This document shows, in pieces, positions 44,395-56,319 of a stretch of 64,000 bases of DNA. The notes under the pieces are model-generated. The model made no database searches. It worked only from the letters and a program-made list of their open reading frames with translations, and was not told the DNA's origin. A program made the translations under genes and the position numbers. Numbering within the stretch: position 1 is the stretch's first letter; each line of letters starts with the position of its first letter. Source of the stretch: Diphasiastrum complanatum (taxonomy: Eukaryota > Streptophyta > Lycopodiopsida > Lycopodiales > Lycopodiaceae); contig CM055105.1 in assembly GCA_029204225.1 (NCBI GenBank), positions 14,227,221 through 14,291,220 on the forward strand, read 5' to 3'.

Positions 44395-47284
44395 ATTTGT
44401 ACAAGGTTTTACCGTCACATAAAACAACCATCTGATTGGTACTATCATTCACAAATTCCTATCATTTGAGAGTTCCAACTCTGAGGAATAAGGCTCTTTA
44501 CAGTACAAATGTGAACTAAGTATCATTCTCATTCCATGTCACAATCTACAATAACAAATAGGGTCAACTCATGGTCCCATAGATATAAAAAATAAATTCA
44601 ATTCAATGAATTCAATAAACTGGTGCTATGCGATTTTCTTACAGGGATTATTAACCAATCCAAAACATAATCACATTTATCTTCTCAAGTGTCTCATTTT
44701 CTTGCTCCCTTAGATATTTCGGTCACCCAAAAAAAATCATCAGCAAAGGCACCAAAAACTCCTTTGACACAAGGAAATCCTAGGTTATCACCCTTTTGAC
44801 TACACTAGCTTAAGTATTACTTCGTTAAATTTGTTTGAACCTAATGGAGAATCAATAAAATTTGGATCCGGGTAACCTTTTACGATATTCAATACTTATT
44901 TTTTATCGTATATACAGCTACCACCAAAGATTATGATCTTTATTCCATTTGTTCACTTTAACAAGTATCTCAAAAGCTTTAGTTTGTCCAATCCTAAAGA
45001 TCAAAATCATTTAGGATAAGCCGATCGGTGCACCACTGAGTCCAAAAGGAAGAACCAAAAATACCATTTAACTCAACTAACTGGGAATACCACTCCAGAG
45101 TTAAGTGGATAATTAGCATAATACCAAGTCAAATCCCTTTATGCCTGAGAACCGTACCACTACCATTGTTTTGTCAAGATCGATTTAGCAAAATTCAGAC
45201 CGATTAATACAGCTTGACACGAAAACAACGATAGCAAAGTTCCACAAAAACTGGCTTATCAGTAACTGTCAAGTTGATAAGGCCTTGTACATGCATATTG
45301 TTCATGGAGAAGAAAAAACAAAATTTCTTCTACCATACAAGGAAGCATATAAAAAAACTAGGGTTATAGCATTAACAACTGTGCACCAAGGAACCGAGAT
45401 TTCTCATTTGGGTGCTAGTAACTTAATTTTCTGAGTTGATTTCGCATCCACTTCCGAAATCAGCTTTAAAGTTACCCAATATCAAGCCCTTAGAAACCCT
45501 TGGTCGACCGACATGCAACAAGCATAGGTGGAGACACTCATGCAATTCACTAAGTGATGTCCTACCACAAGCATCAACTTTAACAAAAAAAAAAAAAAAC
45601 ATGCTCAAAAGGAAAAAACGTAGGTCCCAACATGTCACACATGCCTTAATTAAAAAAAAAAACCCTAAGGTTTTGCATTAGACAGGTCCCTACCATAGCC
45701 GTGCAACAACCGCCATCATCGAAGGAAAAAAGAGGCTCCACAAAGCTACAGAGAAGAGGGAAAGAAAGAGAGCTAATCAGCTTCCTTCTAATCTGTTCCA
45801 ATCGCAGCTTCCCATCCATTTTTCCATTCAATGGCTTCAACGCCTAATGTGTAATGAAACTCCAAACAGCCCACACTGTCCCTAGCTGCCATAAGTTTCC
45901 AAAGAACGCATTTGCAGGTTCATCTATTGGCACACCACCTGCAGCCTTCACTGGGAATCTAAATTGTTTCCAGTCTGTTACTAAAAAAATGTTTTCGATA
46001 AGACGAATTTGTTCTACCTTCCTGGCAACTAGGAAACTCATTACAAAGGTACTGTCTGCAACAGGTTAATCCACACAATAGATAGTCCCAGCTGACTAAC
46101 ATCCTTTAACGGTTGTCCAGAGATCACAGAAGGTTAAGAACAAGTTTGCAAGGAGGATACAAGGCTTGTTTCATAGGTTACCCTTCTTCTACATAAGACA
46201 CAATTGCAGAATTTGACAAGCATTTGGTGTTCTCTAGAAGTTCCAACTTAGCAACATATCTGTTTTTCACTCATCCATCTCACTGTAACTAGAGAAATGA
46301 ACTTGAAAAGATGATAGCTTGCTTTCATTATTCTTAACACAGGGCCACTTCCCACAGCCAAACTTCAAGCTATGCACAGAAAAAGGTTTTTCCAGAACTC
46401 AGATTGCATGTATCCACTTCCCAAATCTTTATCTGCTATAGTTTAGAGAATCGGCAATTTACAATATCCATCCAATGTTTTCAGTTTTCAGTTTGCATGG
46501 AATACAAGAGGATTACTCTAATAAAACCTTAAATCCTCACATGCAAACCATAAATTCAAGATTTTCAGCAACAATTAGTTTATTCATTATAGATAAATTG
46601 ATTCCTCGTCAATCTATTAACAAACATCCTGCTACTAAATCTGAATCAAAATTGTCCAAAATATTATGGATTCATGCAAATTATTTATCCAAAAAAAAAT
46701 TGATTGAACAAAAAAGTGGATCTACTCATGCAGATCATTTTATTTCAAATGGAAACTTTCTCAAGGCTTCAAAAAACATAAGAATGAATTCCACACTAAT
46801 CCACAACATCTCTAATAAAATCAAACAAGGAGAGGAGCACTCTACCACCAAGTTTGAAAAGCATGCATCACATAAATGAGTGAATCCAAACCCAATTTTC
46901 CTTGAAAAAAGAAAATAGCACTCATTAGAAAAAAAAATGATCACAGAAGGGGCCTTTCAAAAAGATACTTTTTATTTTATTTCTCAAAAGATTCTTCCAC
47001 ATTGTCCAATCAAAACACTCAAATTTGAAATCTACGTAACGTAGCTCCTTCAAATTGATTTTTCATTTCTTTTTAAAAGAATTGTAATTTTGCATTGGGG
47101 GCAGCCCGTAAATAAGCCATTTTATTTGTAGTATAGTATGCAACTCAACCAAAAAAAAAAAAAAAATATTGTAACTTTTGAACGACAGCTCGGATTGAGA
47201 CAATTATGGTGCCATTAGAAAGCCCGCGACGAGAGCTTTTCAATGACTTCCAACATGACCCAGTTCCGAGCTACGGTGAAGCAA
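44395..47284 (+). repeat. Repeat R2, copy ii, with inverted foldback arm
   Basis: 44,395-44,780 matches 59,175-59,575, and 44,784-46,280 matches 15,754 onward without the coiled-coil segment. 46,290-47,284 is the inverse of 27,480-28,390, including the terminal motif (CATTAGAAAAAAAAATGATC near 46,921). The frame at 45,844-46,041 is the conserved R2 frame. The 134-codon frame at 46,475-46,879 lies in the repeat and lacks support. Confidence 0.65.
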
Positions 47285-47830
47285 TTATTTGTAAATGGAT
47301 TATTGTGATCCATTAGGAACAAATATGGGGTACTCCAGTACTTGGTGGAATAGATATGTGCATATATGGTATTGGAAATCCAGATGGAGTTTTTTAGATC
47401 TCTAGATTATCGAATAATGCATTTAGAGATCTTCTTGAAGGAATTGAATTCCTTGTACCATTTCGGGTATAGATATTGGATATCTATTTGTATGTACTTC
47501 AACTGTTTGGAATTTTCTTTTATGGGAGAATTCAATGGTTGGAAGTATTTTTTGGAAATGGTTGAAGATCAGATGCTATGTTTGGTTATAGGATGGTCAG
47601 ATACTCTTTTTGATTTTTTGTTGTGCGGGACAAGTGATTTCAAAGGGGATTCTTGTGCGATAATGATCTGTAGACCAGTGGTTAGTATTTACATTTTCGG
47701 TAATCCTAACAGTTGAAACCATTGCTTAAACTTGTTGAGGGTATTTTGAGAGGTTATGAGATATAGATCTGGATCCCTAAATGGTATCTCCTCCATATGA
47801 TAGTTGATTATTGAGAGTAATGTTTCTATC
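47285..47830 (+). repeat. Repeat with a conserved 116-codon frame
   Basis: Inverse of 58,650-59,165. The plus-strand frame 47,366-47,716 (YHFGYRYWISICMYFNCLEF, FMGEFNGWKYFLEMVEDQ) is matched by 58,734-59,000 with one frame break. Aromatic-rich; no family recognised. It may be a fragment of a captured gene. Confidence 0.4.
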
Positions 47831-48298
47831 ACTCGAGATAAGATATTTTATGATTTTGAGGAAAAAGTCTGGTTTGTAATAGTATTGAATACTCATTAGG
47901 GACTTTTTCAAATCTTTGATATCTTATACGTTGTCTATGGTGAACTTTTTAATCGAAATTATGGAATTTCTTTTTAAAGGAGGAGAAGAAAATGATAGGA
48001 ATAAGACTTTCATGGGATCAACCAATTGCATAGATTTCTTTTGTGGAATGCAGTATGTGTGCAATGGTGAAACTATCTAGTCTGTCCTACTCTCTATATA
48101 TTGAGGTAGACATTATCCCGTCAACAACTATGGTCTAGGTAACCAGTTGAGCTCTTCTCCTCTTGCTATCACATGGCATGGCTTGGGGGCTAGATCTAGG
48201 AGGGATCTAGGATTGGTTGGGTGGTCGTTATCCATAGTCTCTCTTGTTGTGTTTTTTCCTATCCTCATCTTAGGGGTATTCCCTAGTGGTCTTTACAT
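47831..48298 (+). repeat. Copia L2 LTR fragment
   Basis: Ends GGTCTTTACA at about 48,298, as the other L2 LTRs do, but the primer site is gone: gene E sequence follows at once. It contains CTCTATATATTGAGGTAGAC. 47,831-47,980 is unassigned. Confidence 0.45.
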
Positions 48299-48299
48299 T

Positions 48300-48825
48300 T
48301 AGATTCATAAAAGAAGATACCATTATGTGAGAGATCCTTTGGACTTCTCCCTCTATATTGCAACTTCCCAACATCAGAGTGAATCACGTCCAACATCCCT
48401 GCAAGTGATTGTGCTTGCTCCCATTCACTTATGTTTGATGGATATAAGAAGAAACACTTTTTATCATGGATGTTATTCTATGAAGATTTATATTTTAAAA
48501 AAAGCTCTATAATAGCAACAAAGTGCAAACATTTTGTTATACTTACAATTACGTTTTTGATGATAATGAGGATTGACATCTTGTACTTTTATTTTTGAAT
48601 GCATGTAAACTTGTTGTACCAATACATCTGATATTGAATGTCCTCCAAGAACTCCAAAATCCTTGCCTTCCAATAATTTTTGTATGTCATGTTTGCTCTT
48701 TTCTTCAATTGATTGCAGCAACACCCATGAAGTTTTTGTATATTTTGTCAGATCCACTTATCAACTTCATCTTTCTCATTATGAAGTATCATAGAGTCAA
48801 TTGTACATCTTGGCCTCTTTGCCAT
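48300..48825 (-). pseudogene. Unknown TE-borne gene family, member E
   Basis: Minus strand; ATG at 48,825: MAKRPRCTIDSMILHNEKDE, a stop after VDKWI, then another frame TKTSWVLLQSIEEKSKHDIQ...ISDVLVQQVYMHSK to a donor near 48,545. The next exon (about 48,445-48,300) reads NISEWEQAQSLAGMLDVIHS and GIFFYESK, and is cut by the L2 LTR end. 5' half only. The inverse of member B over its first exon. Confidence 0.6.
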
Positions 48826-49260
48826 TGTTATTGCCAAAGCTTGGGCGCCAAAATCTCTTATGAATAATATTCAATTTAGTTTTTCATATCACATTGTTCC
48901 CACAAGAAAATTACAATAGCAACTTTATGTTACTGTGCATGCTACCATTCTGTAACTGTAACTACTCTAGTTAAAAAAACTTCTTTAATGCTAACCAACA
49001 TAGTTAAACAAATTTAACCTGAGGTATTGATGTCAGGTAGATTAGCACATACTGGGCAAGAAAAGCCAACCAATGGAATACCTCCATGCTGCCCAATGAC
49101 AATTTCAAAGTTTGCTATAATATATTTTAGTTTTCCGATTTATTTGAGCTATGTTACGTAGATTTGAAATGCGTGCAATTTGATTGGGCCTAGAGAAAAA
49201 AAATAACAGTATCTTTACAAAAGGTCATTTTTTATTTTGGAATTTCTCTAATGTTAGAAG
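48826..49260 (+). mobile_element. Terminal region of the A-E element group (copy E)
   Basis: Contains CATGCTGCCCAATGAC, CTATGTTACGTAGATTTGAA and the end GGAATTTCTCTAATG. Corresponds to 34,100-34,297 and, inverted, to 14,941-15,347. Confidence 0.55.
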
Positions 49261-49369
49261 ACCAGCAAGCCTAGATCATTAAAGCAACTGATAAGATGGC
49301 TAAAAAATTTCCTAGCAGGGAAAATGTATGTTGTGCGATCTATACTGGAAATCACACCATAAATGAGTG

Positions 49370-50230
49370 ACTATGAAAAGGCATATGAAGGATACTTATT
49401 GTCATCTATGCAATTCTTTTGGACATGATACAACTTTTTGTTTGTTTAATCTTCGGGTTATTCAACAAAAATATGCTAAATTCCAATATAGGAATAATCC
49501 AAAGGCACTTGATGGAAAGGCCAATGGTCTTGGATTTCTGGATTGATTAGCTTTGCCAGCTCCTAGACTAGTACAACATGCTCCTCCAACATATATGATG
49601 GAAACCGATTAATCTTTGGTTGGTAATGACCAATGGAATTATAATACTAATCAAGATGTTCATTCTTCAGAGCAATACACTATCTATGTTGTTGCACAAA
49701 CAATAACAGTCTAGATAGTGGGGGGGGATAGAGCACCACAAGTCCTATTCTGATTAAAGGATGGTTGGAAAAGTATCATTCAATATTTTTCCATAAATCA
49801 CTATATTGGTCAAGATTTATTGACGATAGTGGAAAAATATCTTAGCAGTCCTGCTCATATTTTGCGGCAAAACTGGATGAAATATGAAGTATTGGATCGT
49901 ACCAGAAATCGTTGGTTTCTGTTCTGACATAGAACTATTGAAGTTTGTTCAAGAAAATCATTCAAAGATGGTATTTCATTCGACAAACATCTACAGTTGA
50001 AGAATACAATATGCACTTCACTAAAATAGCTGAATGTATACAATTTTCAATTTAGAAGACCAATGTGATACACTACATACAAGGACTTAAGCCTCAAGTA
50101 TGAGAGGTTATGGAAGACAATCCATATTATGAAGGTTACTACTAACAACAGATAATCAAGGCACTAATAAGGAATAAAGAGCTACAAGGTCTCTTGATTA
50201 TTCCTACTAAAGATTGTCAAAACCATTCAA
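49370..50230 (+). pseudogene. Ty3/gypsy gag remnants
   Basis: First a zinc-knuckle part (RHMKDTYCHLCNSFGHDTTF then C..., about 49,380-49,560). After a gap, gag core phrases in the same direction: STVEEYNMHFTKIAECIQF (about 50,000), VIHYIQGLKPQV and EVMEDNPYYE, with stops. The knuckle lies before the core, the reverse of a normal gag, so two fragments or a rearrangement must be present. The knuckle part duplicates 14,753-14,870. Confidence 0.6.
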
Positions 50231-50769
50231 TGGAAACAAGTGAATGGTTGAGTTTCATGGACTATTACTTTTTTTGTGACACAACCTCGATTTTTTGACA
50301 CAGTTACTTTCACATCAACGTACTTTACGAAATTTGTCAAATATTGGTGGCAACATACATTAAATCATTGTGGCTAGGGAGTCAAAATAAGGATTTCCTT
50401 AAACTTGTTTCAGTGTACAAACCACAAGCTACCAAAGTGTAGAAAAATTATCATATAGCAAAGAGAGGGACGTCCAGTAGATTTTTGTATTCTCTGTTGC
50501 AATGAGTAAGGTTTGTAATGATTTTAAGAACATAAAAGGGTCCAATGGCACAAGGCTTTTGACAAATGCTTTGGGGAGATACCAATTCAATGCCCGATAA
50601 CTTTTATTCTATAATGTGACTTCTATAGTGTTGTATATTATACAGAAAGCATACTTTTTATGATTTTAAATTACACAATTAAACATAACTATAATTGATG
50701 TAGAAACCACATAATTTTTTTCCAAAATTTTTTGAACTTGTAGTTTTATTCTTTTTCTCTCTCCAAACA
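50231..50769. other. No gene seen
   Basis: AT-rich decayed sequence with short stop-ridden phrases continuing from the gag remnant. Nothing else is recognised. Confidence 0.45.
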
Positions 50770-51000
50770 TGTGGTTTTATTCTTCAACAGATATGTATAA
50801 TATATATTGCAATAGTCTCCACTTCAACATTTCCTATACTATGGAGTGTACTATGTAGCTTCTCGAGCTTTGACATGATGTGCCCCGCACACGTAGTTTT
50901 ATTTTTCAAAAGATATGTATAATATATGCAATCAACATTTCCTATATTACGTAGTGTAGTATGTAGCTTCTCAAGCTTTGACATGATGTGCCCCACACAT
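50770..51000. repeat. Two-unit tandem repeat, about 115 bases
   Basis: Units share GTTTTATT.TTCAA.AGATATGTATAATATAT, CAACATTTCCTAT and GCTTCTCAAGCTTTGACATGATGTGCCCC. It lies just beyond the 3' end of the aerolysin-fold gene (minus strand), possibly in its 3' UTR. Confidence 0.7.
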
Positions 51001-51068
51001 GCAACTATAATAGCTACAATGCGTGACATTATTTTACTTACTACAAGATGCCCCATCATACGAGAATA

Positions 51069-51901
51069 CTAAGATCCATGATCGATCGACTTCACCAGGT
51101 GCTGTGGCGCTGGTCCATCCCCAACCTCGAGCGTGGAGTTGGAGTAGTAGTCCAACACAATGTCCTCAGTGATAGTAATTTTGTTGGTAATGGAGCCGCT
51201 GCTCATGACGCCACCGATATCCAAAGCCCAGAAGTGATGTCCCTGGTACGTGGGATTGTAATTGTTTGCGATAACTCCGGTTAGATGGGCTTCATAAACG
51301 ATCCGGACTTTCATATAGCCTTTGGAGGCGGTAAGGATTGCGTGCTTGGTTTGATGCCGGGGTACCTTCACAGTCACTCCTGTCCCTGAACTTAGAGTGG
51401 TGGTACGGATTCTGACCCGCTCTCTCCAAATGCATACTGATAGGACAAGCTACTTTCTCCGCCAACTTTAGCCCCAAACCCGATCGAGTAGTTGATCTTC
51501 TGATCAAACTTTATGGTGTGCGTATTGGACCAGCCTGTAGAAACCGAATTGCTGCGCTGAGAGGACATGTTAGCTGTAAAAGTAGCTCCTTGGCTGTCAT
51601 TGTTAACAAAATTCTGGTAACTAAGCATCACCGGTTGGGAACCTTCCTCAGTGACTGTGGAGCTCTGGACCACAAGCACGGTCTGGACCTGCGACCAACC
51701 GTAAGTCTTGTAGAGATCATTCCAAGGCGTGGGGCTTTCGTGGTAGGCATCATTGGGCCATCTGCCGAAGTAAGCCTGGACGGCTTTCTTGACGGTGGAG
51801 TCACCGATGCCGAAAGATTCCACTTCGGCACCGGTAATCACATGGCGAAGACTTCCGAAGGCCGTCACGTTGCCATCCTTGATATCGATTGAAATAGCCA
51901 C
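51069..51901 (-). pseudogene. Aerolysin-fold (pore-forming domain) protein gene, broken
   Basis: Minus strand, two frames. The first (51,901-51,392, about 170 codons) has an N-terminal part with FGSLRHVITGAEVESFGIGD, then the Ser/Thr/Asn-rich amphipathic region typical of the aerolysin pore-forming module (NNDSQGATFTANMSSQRSNS). The second (51,377-51,069) has a strand-rich module ending in a YEAHLTGVIANNY-like stretch. A frameshift near 51,390 separates them. No ATG opens the first frame; it is preceded by a stop and R3 starts about 60 bases upstream, so the N-terminus is probably lost. Plants carry such proteins, some with lectin domains and linked to defence. No lectin domain is seen here. 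The higher GC contrasts with its surroundings. The frame break may be real or an assembly error. Confidence 0.7.
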
Positions 51902-51959
51902 GAGAGTGGTGGTTTCTTATCTTGAGCAAGTGATGATCAGAGCCCATCCCAAGAAACAA

Positions 51960-52053
51960 GAAACAGAGGCACTCAAACTGTTGTAAAGCTACCTTTACAA
52001 GCTTTACTTCCGGCGCCACTCGCGCCAGCATTGTCCCCGGCGCCAGCAGCGCC
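51960..52053 (-). repeat. R3 GGCGCC-rich tail
   Basis: TTGTAAAGCTACCTTTACAA hairpin followed by three GGCGCC or near-GGCGCC sites. Ends at CAGCGCC, where the next R3 LTR begins. Confidence 0.6.
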
Positions 52054-52818
52054 TGTAGCGCAGGCATCCCAAAGGAAGCCGGGAACCACGACTTAGCTTC
52101 CCAGCCTTCAAGTCTTGCCATCCACACCCACTTGACATACAAGCATCCAACTCGCCAACAAAGATCAGACTTAACCAACTTGAAGTTCCGAAACCAACAT
52201 TGAGATCCAACCTCGCGCCATGCCAGATCGGGGGTCTCGATGTGGGTGACCTCCCTCCGCGCTAGCCGCCCGACATACATCAAACTTAACCAACTCGAAG
52301 ATTCGTTACGAACGAGTAACATCTATTCCAAGCAAGCGGTCTGACTTACATCAGACTTAACCAACTGAAAGCTTCGTCACGAGCGCTAGAAGCCAACCTT
52401 GCGCCACGCCAAACTGGACAATCATAAACAGATAACTTCCACCCAAGCAAGCCAACCAACTCAGCCGACAGTTTAGAGCCCGTTCCCCAAGAGCTTAACC
52501 CATTCACGTTCATGCAAGGAACACTCAGAACCACAAGCCGTGACAGATATGGAGACAACCAGTTCCTGGACCAAATGGTCCCGACAACATACAGCTGTGG
52601 CCACGGACCGAATGGTCCCGACGGCTTAACGCTGGCGTCCCAGGATACGACCCTCAGCTATGTGCCAAATTAAAAAGTTTGAAGCGGCCTTACAACTGGC
52701 GCTTTTACGGAGCACTGAAACCCATAAGGTAATCAGAGTCAATTTGAGGAAAATCCCACTTTATTGAGAAATCTGAGAAGGTTAAATTTCAAGTGTGTGA
52801 CCGACCCTAGCCTCCGGG
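52054..52818 (-). repeat. R3 LTR fragment, itself interrupted
   Basis: TGTAGCGCAGGCATCCC starts at 52,054. It runs through the CATTCACGTTCATGCAAGG and GGTTAAATTTCAAGTGTGTG parts and stops at CCTCCGGG, where a second LTR begins at 52,819 with the same TGTAGCG start. Confidence 0.75.
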
Positions 52819-55565
52819 TGTAGCGCAGGCATCCCAAAGGGAGCCGGGAACCACGACTTAGCTTCCCAGTCTTCAACTCTTGCCGTCCAAACCCACTTGA
52901 CATACAAGCAGCCAACTCGCCAACAACAATCAGACTTAACCAACTGGAAGCTCAAAAACCAACATTGAGATCCAACCTGGCGCCATGCCAAATCCGGGGT
53001 CTCGATTTAGGTGACTTCCCTCCAAGCAAGTCGCCCGACCTACATCAAACTTAACCAACTCGAAGCTTCGTTACAAACGAGTAACATCCATTCCAAACAA
53101 GCGGTCTGACTTACATCAGACTTAACCAACTAAAAGCTTCGTCACGAGCGTTGGAAGCCAACTTGGCGCCACGCCAGACTGGACAGCCATAAACAGGTAA
53201 CTTCCACCCAAGCAAGCCATCCAACTCAGCCGACAGGTTAGAGCCAGTACCCCAAGAGCTTAACCCATTCACATTCATGCAAGGAACACTCAGAACCACA
53301 AGCCACGACAGATATGGAGACAACCAGTTCTTGGACCAGATGGTCCCAATAGCATACAGCTGGCGCCACAGACCGAATGGTCCCGACGGCATACCACTGG
53401 CGTCCCGGGATACGACCCTCAGCTATGTGCCAACTTAAAAATTTTGAAGTGGCCTTACAACTGGTGCTTTTATCGCACACTGAAACCCAGAAGGTCAACA
53501 GAGTAAGTCTGAGGACATCCCACTTTATTGATAAATCTGAGAAGGTTACATTCCACCCTACGGGGAGCTGGCATGCCAAGGCGAGTGCCAGGACAACATT
53601 CCAGCAAGGGAGGCTAAGACTTGGTTGGAGCTCGCCCTGAGTCACAACCCGCACTCCCCTATAGTATTGCTGGGATTCGGCACCTCCCCTCATAGCAGGC
53701 ACTCTACCCAGGCTGGTATAGCACATTTTTCTCTCTCTAGGATTTTCTCTCTCTAGATTTTATTGATCCCCGGGCTTCCATTAATCATCCCTAGATCGTG
53801 TGAGGTGATTTCACATCGATCTGAGCTCTCTGGACTTCGCTAGAACCGCTCAAAGATTTTCAGCCATAGGAACTTGGCGCCGGCTGGATTCTGGTCATAG
53901 TGGCGCCGGGAGCAGCTAAGGGGCTGCTGGCGCCGGGGAATGCTGGCGCTGGAAGTAAAGGTTATAAAGGTAGCTTTGCAACATCCACCCCACCTTTATA
54001 ACATCTGATGTCCTCATCAGATGTCAGATTAAAGTAAAGGTGTCTCCCATTTAAAATAAATATACATTTAAGCTACTTGGCACAGTACTCAATTTACTGG
54101 CCACTCTTTATTAACATTGAAGCTGGCACACCACAAGTCGGAGGCTCAGCTCTTTGTATTGAAAAGTTACATAACTTGAAAATATCTCCTTGTCTGGGAA
54201 AAGCGTAGATTTTATATCGCTTTTGTAAAACCCAAGAACCTTATTAACTAGTGATAGAGGCCTTTCTTTGAAATGTTCGCCCCTGTCGCTTCTGACTTTC
54301 GACTTTGGAACTCCATTTGAGCTCCTGATTTGTCCTTGATGCACTTTGTGTTGAGCTCCATGAGCTCCAGATTTGATCAGTTCCGCACAGGCATCAAGGC
54401 TCCCTGAGCCAAAGGATTTATCGTTTGATTGCCCACTTTAGGGTCCACTATGTGCCTTGTTGCTTCTGCACCTTGATTTCTCTCCTTGTCCCAGCCTGAT
54501 CTTGATACTTTTCCTTCTTGGCACCTTAAGGTAGGCAAAGATTGAGTACTCCTCAATGCACCTCTCACCTAGCTTGAAGTAGCTATTTGAATCAGCCCAA
54601 ATGTAACCATTGACCTCGTGGAGAGCCAAAGGGTCGCACCAGTTTGATCCGCATACGAACTATCTCTTCGCGTTTGTTTGAAGCACCATGTCCGTCGCGC
54701 AAAACTTGACTTTCACAATTCCATCACTGGTCAGTTGCCTCACAGTCAAAACAAGAAGTGTACATCGAGCTTGGCTTCAAGTAGCTCTCTTTGAATCAGA
54801 CACATGCACCCAGAGTTTGCACTAGTCCGATCTCAATACGAACTGCCCCTTAGCGTCTGTTCGAAATACCAAGTCTCTCATGCAAGACTCAACTTTCACA
54901 GTTCCTTCATTGATCAGCTGCCTTACACATAACACAAGCCAGTGTACTCATATGTTTTCTCATCATTGCTGGTCCAGAGAATGCCTATAACAAGCTTTCC
55001 TTTCCACAACAAAAACTTGTCAACTTATTAGGTCCAAAGTTCGCCAGTCTTCTCGTGTGAGTATGGCTAGGTCACCTTGAATTTGCCCCTGTTTTGATCA
55101 ACTTTCATTCAAAATTTGCCCCAAGAGAAAAGTGTGTGTGATAGTTCCCCTCCACTTATAAAATTAGCTGATCGGACTTAGAGTAGACTTCTTCGAACAA
55201 AAAGCCTTTCCAACACTTTGCTTCCCATCTGCTAGAATTATGGCTCGATCCAACTTGTTGCCAATATCTGAAGAGGATCCGAGTCTTCTCCCTTTGAGGA
55301 AAAAAACCCAACTGATACTGGATATCACCCATGCTCAGTAAGTTTCAGTTCCGAAGGTGGCCGTCCCAGAATGAAGACCAAATGCTCCATAGAAGATCTC
55401 CCCTAAAATTGCCTTTTCCAACTTTTGACTTCCTACTTGCATCTAGTGGGCGTTGTCGCAAATGAAACTAACCCAAGAAACAAGCTAGTCATCCATCCTT
55501 TGCAAACATTGAGTCGTTTCGTTGTCGTTCACGTGCGAGTACTCGAATTGCAAATCCACCCCACA
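52819..55565 (-). repeat. R3 3' LTR, full length (about 2.75 kb)
   Basis: Plus-strand view TGTAGCG ... CCACA. Contains AATAAAG on the minus strand, CTCTCTCTAGGATTTTCTCT, a GGCGCC cluster (about 53,877-53,947) and the GTAAAGGTGTCTCCC block. Long same-strand frames in it recur in every R3 copy but carry no recognisable protein. Confidence 0.75.
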
Positions 55566-56319
55566 GATTCTGTAGTCCTCTTTGTTTGATGGTATCAGGC
55601 TTCAAAAGAAAGGTTCCTTCTCGAGCCATCAGCTCCTTGTATCACAAGCAATCATGCAAACCAGACAAAGCACGAGTACTAAGACTCACCACGAATACAT
55701 ACAAGTAAGACACTGATTTACTAACAAGTAACAAAGACAAGATCCCCCTTTGAGATGGTCCTGCCAATGGACCTTTGCCTGGCCGTGCCCATACAAATCG
55801 ATCACATAATCAGCCCACATAGGACACCCCTCCAACTATAATTGCTTTCATCATTAAGCAGCACAGTGCCTCAGTCACGCCCCAACACTTTTTGGTCGAT
55901 AGCCCTTATAGCTAAACGATCGGCAGCTATTCCGAACCGGCAGCTAACCACCCGTGCTTTACACCCGAATTCTAACAGCATCTCTATATCAATGGTTAAC
56001 CCGTACAGTTCGAATATGTCACCCCGCACCCCACCTGGCACAGACTGTGCTTACACCAAACTAATGGCAGCACACTGCCTCATCTGTCCTACGTGCGGAC
56101 AGCGCCAGTCCCGAACCGCGAGAACTGACCGTGCTTACACGTCAAGGGCAGCACCTTGACTCATCAAGTCCCCCGTTCTGCCGATCACCCCGATCGTGGA
56201 TGCACCCATGCTTATACTGTGGGCCGCACCTTGCACAACAGTTGTGTTGATGAACACCAAATAGTGGCCATTTCCGTGAGATCCGCATAGCTGACCGGCC
56301 AGTCGGCTCTGATACCACA
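55566..56319 (-). mobile_element. R3 interior with primer site and possible protease scrap
   Basis: Only about 0.75 kb between the two LTRs. The primer site TGGTATCAGAGCC lies on the minus strand at 56,305-56,317, two bases from the 5' LTR. A minus-strand phrase at about 56,010-55,860 (FELYGLTIDIEMLLEFGCKA then RVVSCRFGIAADRLAIRAID) recalls a retropepsin with DSG changed to EFG; weak. No integrase or RT. R3 is therefore a non-autonomous, long-LTR element. Confidence 0.5.

Noticed and set aside
46475-46879. 134-codon plus-strand frame in R2
   Set aside because: Interrupted or absent in the other R2 copies and low in complexity.
51960-51990. Start codon of the aerolysin-fold gene in R3-side sequence
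   Set aside because: No in-frame ATG is found; a stop precedes the frame, so the 5' end is treated as lost.
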